Notes: a model not told the origin generated them from the sequence alone. Shown: positions 25,501 through 35,612, numbered from the stretch's first letter. The stretch: 64,000 bases of DNA from Bacteroidales bacterium (GCA_017551515.1 JAFZLK010000022.1:1-64000); one strand, 5' to 3'. Numbers and translations are program-made.

Positions 25501-26607
25501 ATGAGACATTTAGATTTTGATACATTGCATCTGTTCAGCGTTGAATCGTTGAAAAAGGCTGGAGTGCCAGAAAAAGATGCGGAAATAATAGCAGATGTAC
25601 TCCTCGAAGCCGACAAACTCGGAATCGACTCACACGGAATCAACCGACTGAAACCCATATATTTGGATAGAATCAAAGCAGGAATCGTAAATCCAGTTAC
25701 CAAAGTTGACATTTTGCGCGAAAGTCCGACAACCGCCCTACTTGACGCCAACAACGGCATGGGACATGTGGTTTCGAAACAGGCAATGCAAATGGCTATC
25801 GACAAGGCAAAGAAATTCGGTATGGGTATGGTGGCTGTTCGCAATAGCTCTCACTATGGAATCGCTGGGTACTACGGACTTATGGCAGCACGCGAAGGCA
25901 TGATTGGTCTTACTGGCACAAACGCACGTCCATCTATCGCTCCGACTTTCGGTGTTGAAAACATGCTCGGCACAAACCCATTGACATTCGTTATTCCAAC
26001 CGATGAAGAATTTCCGTTCTTCCTCGACTGCGCGACATCGGTAAGCCAGCGTGGAAAATTCGAATACTACGCAAAAGTCGGCAAAGACCTGCCCAAAGGC
26101 TGGTGCATCGACCGCGAAGGCAACTCCAAGACCAATTCGGTAGAAGTCCTCGAGGACCTCGTAAAAGGTCGCGCCGCTCTTGCTCCGCTTGGTGGCATTG
26201 GCGAAGAAACCGCAGGATACAAAGGTTACGGATACGCAACGGTTGTGGAAATTTTGTCGTCGGCATTGCAATGCGGAGGATACATGAAGGCTCTCACCGG
26301 ACTTGACGAGAACGGCAACAAAAAGCCATACCGCCTCGGACATTTCTTCATTGCAATAAATGTTGAAACATTCCAGGACTTGGATGTTTTCAAGAAAAAT
26401 GCAGGCAACTTGCTCCGCGACCTCCGCAATTCGCAGAAAATGCCTGGTCACAACAGAATATACACTGCTGGTGAAAAGGAATACGAAAACTTCTTAAACC
26501 GTCGCGAAAACGGAGTGCCTATCCCCGATTCACTTTGGGAAGAAATGATTGGTGTAACAAAAGATTACAAACTCGACAAGTTCTACAGATTATTCGGTTT
26601 GGAATAA
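25501..26607 (+). CDS. Ldh family oxidoreductase (malate/L-lactate/ureidoglycolate dehydrogenase type)
   Basis: 368 residues from the ATG at 25501. NAD(P)-dependent dehydrogenase of the LDH2/MDH2 superfamily, unrelated to classic Rossmann LDH. Conserved stretches: DKLGIDSHGINRL, NNGMGHVVSKQAM, VRNSSHYGIAGYYGLMA, and GTNPLTFVIP followed by DCATS. Substrate cannot be told from sequence; malate or a related 2-hydroxyacid is most likely. Single gene with its own promoter and terminator. Confidence 0.9.
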   Translation: MRHLDFDTLHLFSVESLKKAGVPEKDAEIIADVLLEADKLGIDSHGINRLKPIYLDRIKAGIVNPVTKVDILRESPTTALLDANNGMGHVVSKQAMQMAIDKAKKFGMGMVAVRNSSHYGIAGYYGLMAAREGMIGLTGTNARPSIAPTFGVENMLGTNPLTFVIPTDEEFPFFLDCATSVSQRGKFEYYAKVGKDLPKGWCIDREGNSKTNSVEVLEDLVKGRAALAPLGGIGEETAGYKGYGYATVVEILSSALQCGGYMKALTGLDENGNKKPYRLGHFFIAINVETFQDLDVFKKNAGNLLRDLRNSQKMPGHNRIYTAGEKEYENFLNRRENGVPIPDSLWEEMIGVTKDYKLDKFYRLFGLE

Positions 26608-26621
26608 ACGCAAATAATAAC

Positions 26622-26648
26622 AAAAAAGCACCGATTGGGTGCTTTTTT
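26622..26648 (+). terminator. Terminator after the Ldh-family gene
   Basis: AAAAAAGCACC / GGTGCTTTTTT around GATTG, with a T tract; 15 bases past the stop codon. Confidence 0.9.
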
Positions 26649-26686
26649 TATATTGCTATCCATTATCCTATCTCAATTATAATTAT

Positions 26687-26694
26687 TACTTTTG
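26687..26694 (+). promoter_or_regulatory. -7 box for the YfhO-like gene
   Basis: TACTTTTG, 27 bases before the ATG at 26721; supports that start rather than the longer frame. Confidence 0.45.
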
Positions 26695-26720
26695 TCGCAC
26701 ATAAAAATATCATATCGAAG

Positions 26721-29210
26721 ATGAAACCTATAGTAAAGAACATTCTGACTCACGCTGGGATCGTGATATTATTCTTTTTGATTTCCATTCTATTTTTCGA
26801 CAAGCTTGTCACCACAAACAAAGTCCTCAGCCAAGGCGATGACCGCAACTGGATGGGAATGGTCAAGGAGCAGAAAGATTTTCTGGCAGAAACTGGAATA
26901 TACACCCACTGGAACAGTGCAATGTTCTGCGGAATGCCAACCTACCAGATAACCAACAAACCTCAGGATTCAATCTTCAGGATAAAGGATATAATCGACC
27001 TCGACTGGATTGGATGGTCAAAAAATATAGGTATCATATTCCTATACCTAATTGGATTTTACATATGCCTTGTTGCTTTAGGTGTCAATCCGTGGCTAAG
27101 TCTAATCGGAGCATTGGCATTCGGGCTTGGAAGTTACAATATAATAATAATCGAGGCGGGACATTTATCGAAAGCATGGGCTTTGGCTATGGTCGCACCA
27201 ATATTTAGCGGTATAATACTGACTCTCAAGAAGAAATATATCTGGGGCGGAATACTTTTCACTTTTGCGCTCGGTGCACAAATTGGATTCAACCACCTGC
27301 AAATCACTTACTACACTCTGCTTTCAGTAATAATACTCGGATTGGTTTACCTTATCTACACGATAAAGGACAAGACATTCAAACAGTTCGGAACAGCAAT
27401 ATGCATACTCATAGTAGGCGCAATATTTGCAGTCGGTGGCAATGCCAGACTACTGATGACTAGTTACGAATATTCAAAATACACTATGCGCGGTGGTTCG
27501 GAAATAACTGTTACACCAGAATCACTGTCGGGCGACATAGAACACTCGCAGGACAAAAACAAGGTTGGACTTAACAAGGATTACGCCTTCGCTTGGAGCT
27601 ACGGAATTGGCGAGACCTACACTCTGCTTGTCCCTGGTAGTTTTGGCGGTGGTTCAAACGAACCAGTTGACAAGTCAACCGAAACATACAAGAACTTCAA
27701 AATCAAAAATGCGCCACTCTACTGGGGCGACCAGCCATTCACATCAGGACCTGTTTATTTCGGTGCGATAATAGTTTTCCTTTTCTTCCTCGGACTTTTC
27801 ATTGTAAAAGGACCTGAACGTTGGTGGCTGCTTGGAATAACAATCATGGCAATAATACTTTCGTGGGGAAAGAACTTGATGGGACTTAATGGATTCCTTT
27901 TCGACTATCTGCCAGGATATAACAAATTCCGTACACCGTCAATGAGCCTTGTCATTGCAAATGTTGCAATGGTAATGATGGCAATACTCGCTCTGAAAAA
28001 CATATTCAGCAACGAAATCGACAATAAAAAACTTAAAGTCGCTTTGTACGCATCAACAGGAATCACATGCGGATTGATACTTGTCGTATTGATTATGTCG
28101 GGTTCGTTCTCATTTTCAGGTGCGGTTGACGAGCAAATGGCAGCACAATACGGTGACAACTGGCCAAGAATCCAAGAAATATTCATTCAGGACAGGCAGG
28201 ATTTGTTTAGTACAGATTCATGGAGGTCGATAATATTGATACTGCTATCGGCTATAACATTGTTCATCGCAATAAGTTTCAAGGAAAAGAAACAGAAAGT
28301 TACATTTGCCGTCACAACCGCAGTTATCGCATTGCTTGTCGTTTTCGACCTCTGGTCTGTTGACCGTCGTTACCTCAACGACGACAGTTATGTCTCGAAA
28401 AAAGAAGTACAACTCAATCCGACAAAAGACGACAATACAATAGACCAATATGCAGAGCGTTTCGGTGACAAGGATTTCCGTGTTATGAACCTTGCAACCA
28501 GCACATTCAACGATTCGCGTACATCGGCATTCCACCACTCTATTGGCGGATACCACGGAGCAAAACTTCGTCGCTATCAAGACCTCATCGACTTCTACAT
28601 GACGCGCGAACTGAACATGAATGTAATCAATATGCTGAACTCCCGCTATTTCATCGTTCCTGACCAGCAAGGTTCGACTATGGTACAACGCAATCCTGCC
28701 GCACTCGGAAGCGCATGGTTTGTGGATGGTTGTCAACTTGTTGACGATGCAAATGCAGAAATTCTTGCACTCAACAACTTTAATCCTTCCGACACTGCAA
28801 TCATCGATAAGAGGTTCGCAAATTTTGTTGATGGCAAAAATCTATCACGCGACACTACCGCCGTCATCGAAATGACACACCAGAAGCCATACAACCCCGA
28901 CCATCTGATATACAGCACAATGTCCAATAAAGAACAATTGGCAATCTTCTCTGAAGTTTACTATGCTCCTGACTGGAAAGCATACATCGACGGCCAACCT
29001 GCAGAATATTTCCGTGCAAACTACATACTTCGCGCAATGGTCATCCCTGCAGGCCAGCACAAAATTGAGTTTATAAACGAAGCACCAATGTTCAAGGTCT
29101 GGGATATTGTTTCAATTGCATTCTCGGCACTGCTTGCAATTATCATAGCAGGAATCTTTTTCTTGAAATACAGGAAAGAAAAAGCACAGAAAATTGCAGT
29201 CAAAGCATAA
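26721..29210 (+). CDS. YfhO-family membrane protein
   Basis: 829 residues with about a dozen hydrophobic helices and a large soluble C-terminal part (~600-790) followed by one last helix near 800. It starts MKPIVKNILTHAGIVILFF; the preceding open frame is a shadow over the promoter. Features such as GDDRNWMGMVKEQ (after TM1), HWNSAMFCGMPTYQ and the soluble GGYHGAKLRRYQDLIDFY are typical of Bacteroidetes YfhO-like proteins, distant GT-C-type relatives implicated in glycosylation of surface polymers. A GT2 gene follows after 6 bases. Confidence 0.85.
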   Translation: MKPIVKNILTHAGIVILFFLISILFFDKLVTTNKVLSQGDDRNWMGMVKEQKDFLAETGIYTHWNSAMFCGMPTYQITNKPQDSIFRIKDIIDLDWIGWSKNIGIIFLYLIGFYICLVALGVNPWLSLIGALAFGLGSYNIIIIEAGHLSKAWALAMVAPIFSGIILTLKKKYIWGGILFTFALGAQIGFNHLQITYYTLLSVIILGLVYLIYTIKDKTFKQFGTAICILIVGAIFAVGGNARLLMTSYEYSKYTMRGGSEITVTPESLSGDIEHSQDKNKVGLNKDYAFAWSYGIGETYTLLVPGSFGGGSNEPVDKSTETYKNFKIKNAPLYWGDQPFTSGPVYFGAIIVFLFFLGLFIVKGPERWWLLGITIMAIILSWGKNLMGLNGFLFDYLPGYNKFRTPSMSLVIANVAMVMMAILALKNIFSNEIDNKKLKVALYASTGITCGLILVVLIMSGSFSFSGAVDEQMAAQYGDNWPRIQEIFIQDRQDLFSTDSWRSIILILLSAITLFIAISFKEKKQKVTFAVTTAVIALLVVFDLWSVDRRYLNDDSYVSKKEVQLNPTKDDNTIDQYAERFGDKDFRVMNLATSTFNDSRTSAFHHSIGGYHGAKLRRYQDLIDFYMTRELNMNVINMLNSRYFIVPDQQGSTMVQRNPAALGSAWFVDGCQLVDDANAEILALNNFNPSDTAIIDKRFANFVDGKNLSRDTTAVIEMTHQKPYNPDHLIYSTMSNKEQLAIFSEVYYAPDWKAYIDGQPAEYFRANYILRAMVIPAGQHKIEFINEAPMFKVWDIVSIAFSALLAIIIAGIFFLKYRKEKAQKIAVKA

Positions 29211-29216
29211 AGGGAA

Positions 29217-30116
29217 ATGATTTCTGTAATCGTCTGCACATACAATCGCGACAAGTATCTGTACGATGCATTGTCGCGTATTGCCGAAAACAACTACCCT
29301 GTCGACGATTACGAAATCATCCTTGTAAACAACAACAGTACCGACAACACACTTACCGAAGCTGATAGGTTCAAGTATGACTATCCCAATGTAAACATCA
29401 AGATTGTAACAGAACTACAGAACGGCCTTTCGCAAGCACGCAACCGAGGCATAGAAGAAAGCAAAGGCGAGTTCCTCGTTTTTCTCGACGACGACACAAC
29501 TGTAAGTAACAACTACCTGCACAACATAAACGAAAACATAAAACGCCATCCCGATGCCACTGCTTTCGGAGGCAAGGTTGTTCCAATTTTCGAGACAGGA
29601 ATACCAAAGTGGGTATCTTGCTGGACAATGCCCATGTTCGCAGTAACTGACAAAGGCGAAGGAACGGGAATTTTCAAGGGTATGTCGTACCCTGTAGGAG
29701 CAAATATGGGAGTAAAACGTACTGCATTTGAGAAATACGGAACATTCGACACGCAACTTGGCAGGAAATGGAATCTGCTTCTTGGCGGAGAGGAGAAAGA
29801 TTTCTTCTATCGACTAAAAGCCGACAAACAAAAAATATACTATTTCGGAAACATTGACGTTGAACACCTCATACCTGCATCAAGAACGACTTACGATTAC
29901 ATAAGAAACATAGGGATTGGAATTGGCATAAGCGAACGAATCAGATACAAAAAGAAAAATTCGGCAAGAGTGTTCACAAAGGCAATATGGGAAATCGTCA
30001 AAAACTGCGGTTCGCTATTGTTATGGGCATACTACGCAATAAGTTTTCGCCCAGCAAAAGGAAAGGCAATAATGATTCTCCGAAAAAATGTCGTTGCCGG
30101 ATTTTTGAGAAAATAA
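29217..30116 (+). CDS. Glycosyltransferase family 2
   Basis: 299 residues. GT-A fold with ISVIVCTYNRDKYLYDAL at the N terminus, NNNSTDNT, RNRGIEESKGEFLVFLDDDT (DxD site DDD near residue 93) and the acceptor region GGEEKDFFYRLK. A hydrophobic stretch near residue 265-285 may anchor it to the membrane. Follows the YfhO-like gene by 6 bases, so the pair may act on one lipid-linked substrate. Donor sugar unknown. Confidence 0.88.
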   Translation: MISVIVCTYNRDKYLYDALSRIAENNYPVDDYEIILVNNNSTDNTLTEADRFKYDYPNVNIKIVTELQNGLSQARNRGIEESKGEFLVFLDDDTTVSNNYLHNINENIKRHPDATAFGGKVVPIFETGIPKWVSCWTMPMFAVTDKGEGTGIFKGMSYPVGANMGVKRTAFEKYGTFDTQLGRKWNLLLGGEEKDFFYRLKADKQKIYYFGNIDVEHLIPASRTTYDYIRNIGIGIGISERIRYKKKNSARVFTKAIWEIVKNCGSLLLWAYYAISFRPAKGKAIMILRKNVVAGFLRK

Positions 30117-30126
30117 CAAGAAACAA

Positions 30127-31362
30127 TTATTTCAGTCTTTCTGCCAGCATAAACGCATCATGCATATTGTCCTCAAGCGAACAATACTTCCACTCGCCAT
30201 AACGTCCGATTGAATAAACACCATGACTATTCAAAAATTCCATTTTTTCAGTCTTGTCTGCTTCCGACTGCCGTGTAATGTGAACATATGCAGGATTCAT
30301 TGTCACACACTCATAATCAACAACTTGTTCTTCTGCGACTATTCCAGCCTTCTTCAAATCGGCAAGAACTCGCTGATACAACTGCTTTTCATCAACTGCT
30401 TCGTCGTGTGCAAAGCCAACTTCCACATACAACGACATCTTGTCTAATCCGATGATATTATCATAGAAACCAACGCGATAGAAAACAATGTCCTTGTCTG
30501 GGAAATATATCCAGTTGTTTTTCGTATCGGCACCTTTCTTATCGAAGCCAATATTGAACACAACAACTTTGTTGCACGAATACACCTTTCTATCGTATGG
30601 CACTTGTGCCATATCGAGCAGACGAGGAAAAGGAACCGTAGAAATCAAATTGTCGTAATGTATTGTTCGCTTGTTGGTTACTGCTATTTTTTTCTCAATA
30701 TCAATAGAGATGAGTTGTTCATTCAAAGCAATTTTATTAGCATCCACTCTTGATGCTACCGACTCAACAACCTTTATCACGCCCTTTTTAGGATACAAGA
30801 AAAACGAATTGTACGATAGATTTTTGGAATTCCTGAAATTCAAAATTATCTGCTCCTTGTCGGCGTATGGGAAAAAACGCCCCATTGCGTCAACATCAAG
30901 GTTGTTAAGGTCGGTTGCGTACAACTTTTCATTGTATGGAATCAGAAATTTTTCGGCGATGGACTTTCCGAATTTTGCATAAAGCATTTCCTTGAACGAA
31001 CTGACATTGCCATCCAGCTTTACCGCAAAAAGGTCGTATAGGCAATCAATAAATTCTTCCTTTTCAAGTTGATGGATATTCATTTGGAAAGGATAATCCA
31101 CAAGGCGACCTTTGTAATATATCTGAGTGAACTTATTTACAGTAAGAACTTCTTCTTTCTGCAACCTTTCCATCACATAATCTCTTATTTCAGAATGCTG
31201 AAAATGGAAAAAATGCCCAGAAAAATCCCAAACATAGTCGCCGGAATAATGTGTACGACAATACCCTCCTATTTCGCTTTCCTTTTCTACGACAATATAA
31301 TCGTTTGATGTCCTTGCCGCGTATGTAAGTCCTGTGATTCCCGCTCCAATTATTAAATCCAT
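30127..31362 (-). CDS. FAD-dependent oxidoreductase (amine-oxidase/UDP-galactopyranose-mutase-like)
   Basis: 411 residues. FAD-binding loop IIGAGITGLTYA (4-15) followed by VVEKESEIGGYCRTH (24-38) and the conserved FSGHFFHF. The C-terminal FAD contact reads GVYSIGRYGEWKYCSLEDNMHDA. This subgroup, often annotated protoporphyrinogen oxidase-like, regularly occurs in polysaccharide clusters beside glycosyltransferases and resembles UDP-galactopyranose mutase. Substrate inferred only from context. Last gene of the minus-strand glycopolymer group (31382-35583); 19 bases separate it from the GT2 gene. Confidence 0.82.
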   Translation of the reverse strand: MDLIIGAGITGLTYAARTSNDYIVVEKESEIGGYCRTHYSGDYVWDFSGHFFHFQHSEIRDYVMERLQKEEVLTVNKFTQIYYKGRLVDYPFQMNIHQLEKEEFIDCLYDLFAVKLDGNVSSFKEMLYAKFGKSIAEKFLIPYNEKLYATDLNNLDVDAMGRFFPYADKEQIILNFRNSKNLSYNSFFLYPKKGVIKVVESVASRVDANKIALNEQLISIDIEKKIAVTNKRTIHYDNLISTVPFPRLLDMAQVPYDRKVYSCNKVVVFNIGFDKKGADTKNNWIYFPDKDIVFYRVGFYDNIIGLDKMSLYVEVGFAHDEAVDEKQLYQRVLADLKKAGIVAEEQVVDYECVTMNPAYVHITRQSEADKTEKMEFLNSHGVYSIGRYGEWKYCSLEDNMHDAFMLAERLK

Positions 31363-31381
31363 ACTACTTTCCCGTTATAAT

Positions 31382-32389
31382 TTAAACGACATACTCCTTG
31401 CGCCTCGAGTAATACTTTATGAACATCACCGCTAATCGTGGAAATGTCCTGATAAATGACATCAATGCGCGCAATTTGAAATTTGATTTATAGAAGCGAT
31501 TCGACTTATAATCAGGTATCAATTTCAGCAATTCGCTATATATGGAAGCAATTGTTTCTCTATTAGGTTCAGTCGAATTTGTCACATAATTGAACACCGT
31601 TGACAAATATCCCTTCTTGATATACATGAAATCAACCTCTTGTTTGAACTTATCGTAAACGCCATTTTGCTTGGAAAATTCAAGCAATTTGCTGAAAACT
31701 GCCAATCGCTTCTGGTACTTGGAACTATCCTTTGTCGTACATACCGAACCCGGACGAATCAAATAAAGATAAAACGGCTCATCAACATACGAAATTGACT
31801 TTGCCAACATCAGCACGCACGAAACAAAATAACTGTCGTCGGCACTTCGTTCTTCAGGAAAACGAATGCTATACTGGTCTATCAAAGTCTTTCTGTATAT
31901 GAGCGAAGTGAACTGCGATACATAGTGAGTAAGGAAATACGAACGCTTTTCATCGGAAACAATGCCATTACCAATAAAAGGATTCTTCAGTATATCGCCA
32001 CGACGCCCATCGGGATAAACCTTTTGCATCTGACAGCAACACAAGTCACTGTCATACTTTTTTGCTTCGGCATACATCCGCTCGAACATATCATTTTCAA
32101 TCCAGTCGTCGCTATCGACGAAAGCAATGTATTCTCCTTTTGCGTGAGGAATTGCAAAATTTCGCGCCATTCCTGCGCCCAAGTTGTGCTCAGGTTTAAG
32201 AAAAACAAACTGATTCTTGCGGGGATGGTCGGCGATCATATTCTGCACTAGTTCGATGCTATTGTCTGGACCGTGGTCATCCACAAATATGAACTCCATA
32301 TCATCCAAAGTCTGCGCAAGCAGCGTTGCAGTACATTTTTCTATATATTGAGCAACCCCATAAACGGGCAAAATTACCGAGACCTTCAT
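31382..32389 (-). CDS. Glycosyltransferase family 2
   Basis: 335 residues. Begins MKVSVILPVYGVAQYIEKC, then DDHGPDNS, GAGMARNFAIPHAKGEYIAFVDSDDW with the DSD metal site at ~94-96. The C-terminal ~100 residues are helical and basic. Typical of capsule or teichoic-type polymer enzymes that add one sugar. Its start overlaps the stop of the CDP-glycerol-transferase-like gene by 4 bases (ATGA), so they are translationally coupled. Confidence 0.9.
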   Translation of the reverse strand: MKVSVILPVYGVAQYIEKCTATLLAQTLDDMEFIFVDDHGPDNSIELVQNMIADHPRKNQFVFLKPEHNLGAGMARNFAIPHAKGEYIAFVDSDDWIENDMFERMYAEAKKYDSDLCCCQMQKVYPDGRRGDILKNPFIGNGIVSDEKRSYFLTHYVSQFTSLIYRKTLIDQYSIRFPEERSADDSYFVSCVLMLAKSISYVDEPFYLYLIRPGSVCTTKDSSKYQKRLAVFSKLLEFSKQNGVYDKFKQEVDFMYIKKGYLSTVFNYVTNSTEPNRETIASIYSELLKLIPDYKSNRFYKSNFKLRALMSFIRTFPRLAVMFIKYYSRRKEYVV

Positions 32390-33720
32390 TTTTTATTCCC
32401 TGATATTGCGTTATCTATATAATCAAATATTTTCTGCGACGGCATTCTCCTATCCCTTGCAAGCAATTCGTTGTAATGCCTACTGCGCATCTCTTTCTTA
32501 TTGTCTATTCCGTTGATTACATTCTGTACAAACCGCTCTATATCCTGCTCACTATGGGCTTGCTCGTGGCAATGGAACGATTTGATTCCTACCGCATTAA
32601 ACTTTGATTCAATTACGTTTGCATCCTTTACAAGAAACAATACAGGTTTGTTCAGGTATATGTATTCGGAAGTAAAACTACAGCAGTCGTGAATCATGGC
32701 ATCGGAAGTAAAGAACCAGTCGCTATACTCGCCAAGTTCCACCTGCGTATTTGTCATTGTCTCCCATTGACGGTAATATTCCGCAGTTTTCTCTTCACCC
32801 CAAAGTTTGCACAACTTAAACCACAGCAAATGGTGTGGTTTGAAAAGGAACTGCACATCATCTTTGTACTTTTGTGCCAGCTGCAACATAAAATCGTGAT
32901 ATTCAAGGAATGTAGCGATATTAAGGTTATCATCGAAAGAATGATGCGGAGCCCAAATTATCCGCTTCATCGGTTTTTCTATACGTTTCCAATTATCCTT
33001 CGGAATATAATCTGCATCTAAGTATATATCTGCAGCGACATAACCTGTAACGACCATGTTTTCTCCTTTTGACACCGCATATTCAGCACCAAGTTCCATG
33101 TTTTTTTCAGTTTCCACAAAATAGGTCCACAAAATCTGATGCAAAGGCAACTTGTAACTTAGAACCGGCAAATCCGTTGTGGAAAAACCATAATGATTGT
33201 AACATGTCAGCTTATCCCTGAATTTGTATATATAATATTGTGGCGGCATATCCTTGTACGGGACAGTGTAGAAAATAATATCAGGATTATACAACTTTCT
33301 TACATCCAACCACTTCTTTTTATTTTCATCGTATGGGATAACATATTCAAAACCCTTGTCCTTCATAAGTTGCTCTGTTCTACGAAGTGTTGTAGCAATA
33401 TCATCGCTATCAAAATCCTTGAACCAACTATATGGACATATTACTACAAACGGATGATAGCGTTTGTTGTCGCGAAACATGCGAAAAAGGTAGTCAAATT
33501 TCCAAATTCCTGGCATTGTTAGAAAAAAGCAAACCTCTATACGAGACTTATTTCTCAGCTTTTCTATTGTTGCATTCTGCTCGCGCCGGCACTTTGCAAT
33601 ATATCGTCTCATGACCGACGGAAAACGACAGCGCAAAAAATCTCGGTACGCCAACTGTTCCCTAATTGCATATTTCAGAGATACTGGGAAAAATTTTTCT
33701 TTGAGCTTTCTAATCCACAT
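32386..33720 (-). CDS. CDP-glycerol glycerophosphotransferase-like protein (TagF-related)
   Basis: 444 residues. Conserved elements of the Glyphos_transf family: IIWAPHHSFDD (~245), FLFKPHHLLW (~285) and SDAMIHDCCSFTSEYIYLNKPVLFLV (~345-370), corresponding to the nucleotide-binding half of TagF. TagF-type enzymes build polyol-phosphate chains of teichoic acids; in Gram-negative bacteria relatives add glycerol-phosphate or similar units to capsule or O-antigen. N-terminal 100 residues are basic. Sits between a GT2 and a methyltransferase gene. Confidence 0.85.
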   Translation of the reverse strand: MWIRKLKEKFFPVSLKYAIREQLAYRDFLRCRFPSVMRRYIAKCRREQNATIEKLRNKSRIEVCFFLTMPGIWKFDYLFRMFRDNKRYHPFVVICPYSWFKDFDSDDIATTLRRTEQLMKDKGFEYVIPYDENKKKWLDVRKLYNPDIIFYTVPYKDMPPQYYIYKFRDKLTCYNHYGFSTTDLPVLSYKLPLHQILWTYFVETEKNMELGAEYAVSKGENMVVTGYVAADIYLDADYIPKDNWKRIEKPMKRIIWAPHHSFDDNLNIATFLEYHDFMLQLAQKYKDDVQFLFKPHHLLWFKLCKLWGEEKTAEYYRQWETMTNTQVELGEYSDWFFTSDAMIHDCCSFTSEYIYLNKPVLFLVKDANVIESKFNAVGIKSFHCHEQAHSEQDIERFVQNVINGIDNKKEMRSRHYNELLARDRRMPSQKIFDYIDNAISGNKK

Positions 33721-33730
33721 AACAGTCCCA

Positions 33731-34366
33731 CTACTTTTCGGCCACTATTGCATAAAAATGAGTATTCGACCACCTGTTACATTCTGGCGGATAGATGTCA
33801 AATGTCTGTATATTCTTATAGCCAACAGATTTCAATATTTCAACCTCCTTGGGCAAATGACGGTAGCAACAAAAATAGTCTGTCTTTAATTCTTCAGAAA
33901 AACCAGAAACTATTACATCCTCTTCCACCCCAAACTGCGACTTAATGATTATTTTTCCATTTGGGCGCAAATAAGAATAATACTTCTTATATAGGCTTTT
34001 CACTTCTTCGTCATTGAAATAACATGTAATGCCAAACATATTCACCAAATCGAAATTCTTGTCAGATTCATAATCCTTGACATCACAATTGACAATAGAA
34101 ATCTTATCGGTTTTTTCTATGAATTTCGTAAACTCCTTATAAAGTTCAACTGCCTCAATATGCTTTACTTTCTGATAATACTTATTGATTGTCAAGCCTG
34201 TAGAGCTTGCCAAATCAAGAATTTCTGTATTTTCATTAGCATACTTCATTATAAAGTCGGCATCCATCTGCGTAAAATCGTTGCACGGATTAACTTTTGC
34301 TGTCAACTGAGTTGGATTATTTTGCGCTATTTTAGTCCAATAATTTAAAGAATCTTTGTTTTCCAT
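33731..34366 (-). CDS. Class I SAM-dependent methyltransferase
   Basis: 211 residues. Motif I reads ILDLASSTGLTINKYY, motif II IVNCDVKDY, and NMFGITCYFNDEEVKSLYKKYYSYLRPNGKIII corresponds to motifs III-IV of Methyltransf families. AdoMet-binding glycine-rich loop is weak (ASSTG instead of GxGxG). Substrate is unknown; from context it may modify a glycan or a lipid-linked intermediate. Gaps to neighbours are 6 and 10 bases, consistent with one operon. Confidence 0.8.
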   Translation of the reverse strand: MENKDSLNYWTKIAQNNPTQLTAKVNPCNDFTQMDADFIMKYANENTEILDLASSTGLTINKYYQKVKHIEAVELYKEFTKFIEKTDKISIVNCDVKDYESDKNFDLVNMFGITCYFNDEEVKSLYKKYYSYLRPNGKIIIKSQFGVEEDVIVSGFSEELKTDYFCCYRHLPKEVEILKSVGYKNIQTFDIYPPECNRWSNTHFYAIVAEK

Positions 34367-34372
34367 ATCAAT

Positions 34373-35005
34373 CTACCATTCTTTTGTTATTTCCATTACC
34401 CTCTTATAATCCTCGTATGTATCAATATCGTAAGCTCTTACTTTTATTCCTTTCATTGGCAAATAAGGTTCAAGTTGATTGAATACATTGCCCGATGAAT
34501 ACTGAACCTTGCGTTTCATTATGCATGCAGGACCAGTCCATTCGTAATCACCTGTCTCGCGCGAAAAAGCTAATACATTTCCTTTTTCATCAGTCTGAAC
34601 GAAAACTGCCTCATCGGAACTCTTGTCGGCATAGCAGATATATTCGCCATCAGTGGCAAGAATTTTCTTAACATCATCGGGATGCACAAGCAAATCACCA
34701 TCCCATTCGAGCACATATTCATTAGCATCAACCGCGCCAAGATAGAAACTCGCGCCAGTCTTTGTCTCAAAATAGCGGTGGTTGTAAACGAAAATCACAT
34801 CTTTCCTGTATTTCAATACTTCCTCTACTATGTCGTTTGCCTGATAGCCAATTACAATGCGTACATCCTCGACATCCTTAAACAATTCGAGTTGCCATGC
34901 TATCAGCGACTTGCCGTTTATCTTAATCAGAGCTTTGGTCTGACCAAGTCCTAAGCGAGAACCAATCCCCGCACAACTTATAACAACTGATTTAACTGAC
35001 GACAT
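34373..35005 (-). CDS. Sugar/polyol-phosphate nucleotidyltransferase (LicC-like)
   Basis: 210 residues. NTP-transferase signature VISCAGIGSRLGLGQTKALIKI at the N terminus (split CAGIGSRLGLG and TKALI), then WDGDLLVHPDDV holding the metal-binding aspartates and the C-terminal YDIDTYEDYKRVME. Closest in style to small cytidylyltransferases such as LicC that activate phosphorylated alcohols. Its start lies 28 bases inside the end of the HAD gene, a large but credible overlap. Likely produces an activated precursor for the TagF-like enzyme. Confidence 0.78.
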   Translation of the reverse strand: MSSVKSVVISCAGIGSRLGLGQTKALIKINGKSLIAWQLELFKDVEDVRIVIGYQANDIVEEVLKYRKDVIFVYNHRYFETKTGASFYLGAVDANEYVLEWDGDLLVHPDDVKKILATDGEYICYADKSSDEAVFVQTDEKGNVLAFSRETGDYEWTGPACIMKRKVQYSSGNVFNQLEPYLPMKGIKVRAYDIDTYEDYKRVMEITKEW

Positions 35006-35583
35006 AAGGCTTTTTCGTTAAAAATCAAATAATTGGTGATAGGTAAAATACTTTTTGATGGAGAATGTGTCATTCCTGCTGCTATTGCGACATCGGCTAC
35101 ACGCATAGCTTCCATATCGTTGTTACCATCGCCAACATAAACCACTTTGTATCCTTCCTCCTGATACTTCTCCACCACAACTTCCTTGCGTAGAATTTTG
35201 GTCAGCTTTACGACCTTGTTATTCTCGACAATAGCATCAGAACAATATGCCTCGCACCCGAGTCGCGCCAAAAGTTTTTCCGACCAGCACAGCAAATTTC
35301 CTGTTGCCACAACGCATTGTTCTTTGTGTGCACGGATAAAATCAGCCAAATCTGGATACAATTTTACATTTTCTAGAAGTGATGCCACTTCATCGACCGG
35401 CAATTTGCCAAGTATAAACACACGACGGATAAAACTTTCCACAAATGGAATATCACCTTGGATTGTCTCACGGGTAAGTTGCTCAATCTCTTCCTGCACA
35501 TTGAAATGCTTTGCCATAAGTGGCAAGGTTTCTTCGGAAGTAATAGTACCATCGAGGTCGAATATGAATTTTATTTTTGCCAT
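34978..35583 (-). CDS. HAD-IB family phosphatase (SerB-like)
   Basis: 201 residues. Motif I FDLDGTITSEE (nucleophile Asp9, general acid Asp11), motif II VVATGN, and motif III VVYVGDGNNDMEAMRVADVAIA. Cap domain between residues ~20 and 80. Similar to phosphoserine phosphatases, but in this context it may dephosphorylate an intermediate of the glycopolymer pathway. First gene of the minus-strand group, with a TATCTTTG -7 box at 35613-35620. Confidence 0.85.
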   Translation of the reverse strand: MAKIKFIFDLDGTITSEETLPLMAKHFNVQEEIEQLTRETIQGDIPFVESFIRRVFILGKLPVDEVASLLENVKLYPDLADFIRAHKEQCVVATGNLLCWSEKLLARLGCEAYCSDAIVENNKVVKLTKILRKEVVVEKYQEEGYKVVYVGDGNNDMEAMRVADVAIAAGMTHSPSKSILPITNYLIFNEKALCRQLNQLL

Positions 35584-35612
35584 GTACCTTTTCGGTTTTC
35601 TAATGGAATTTG

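Noticed and set aside
26535-26720. Upstream extension of the YfhO-like frame
   Set aside because: Covers the Ldh-gene end, its terminator and the promoter; the ATG at 26721 follows a -7 box and yields a proper first transmembrane helix.
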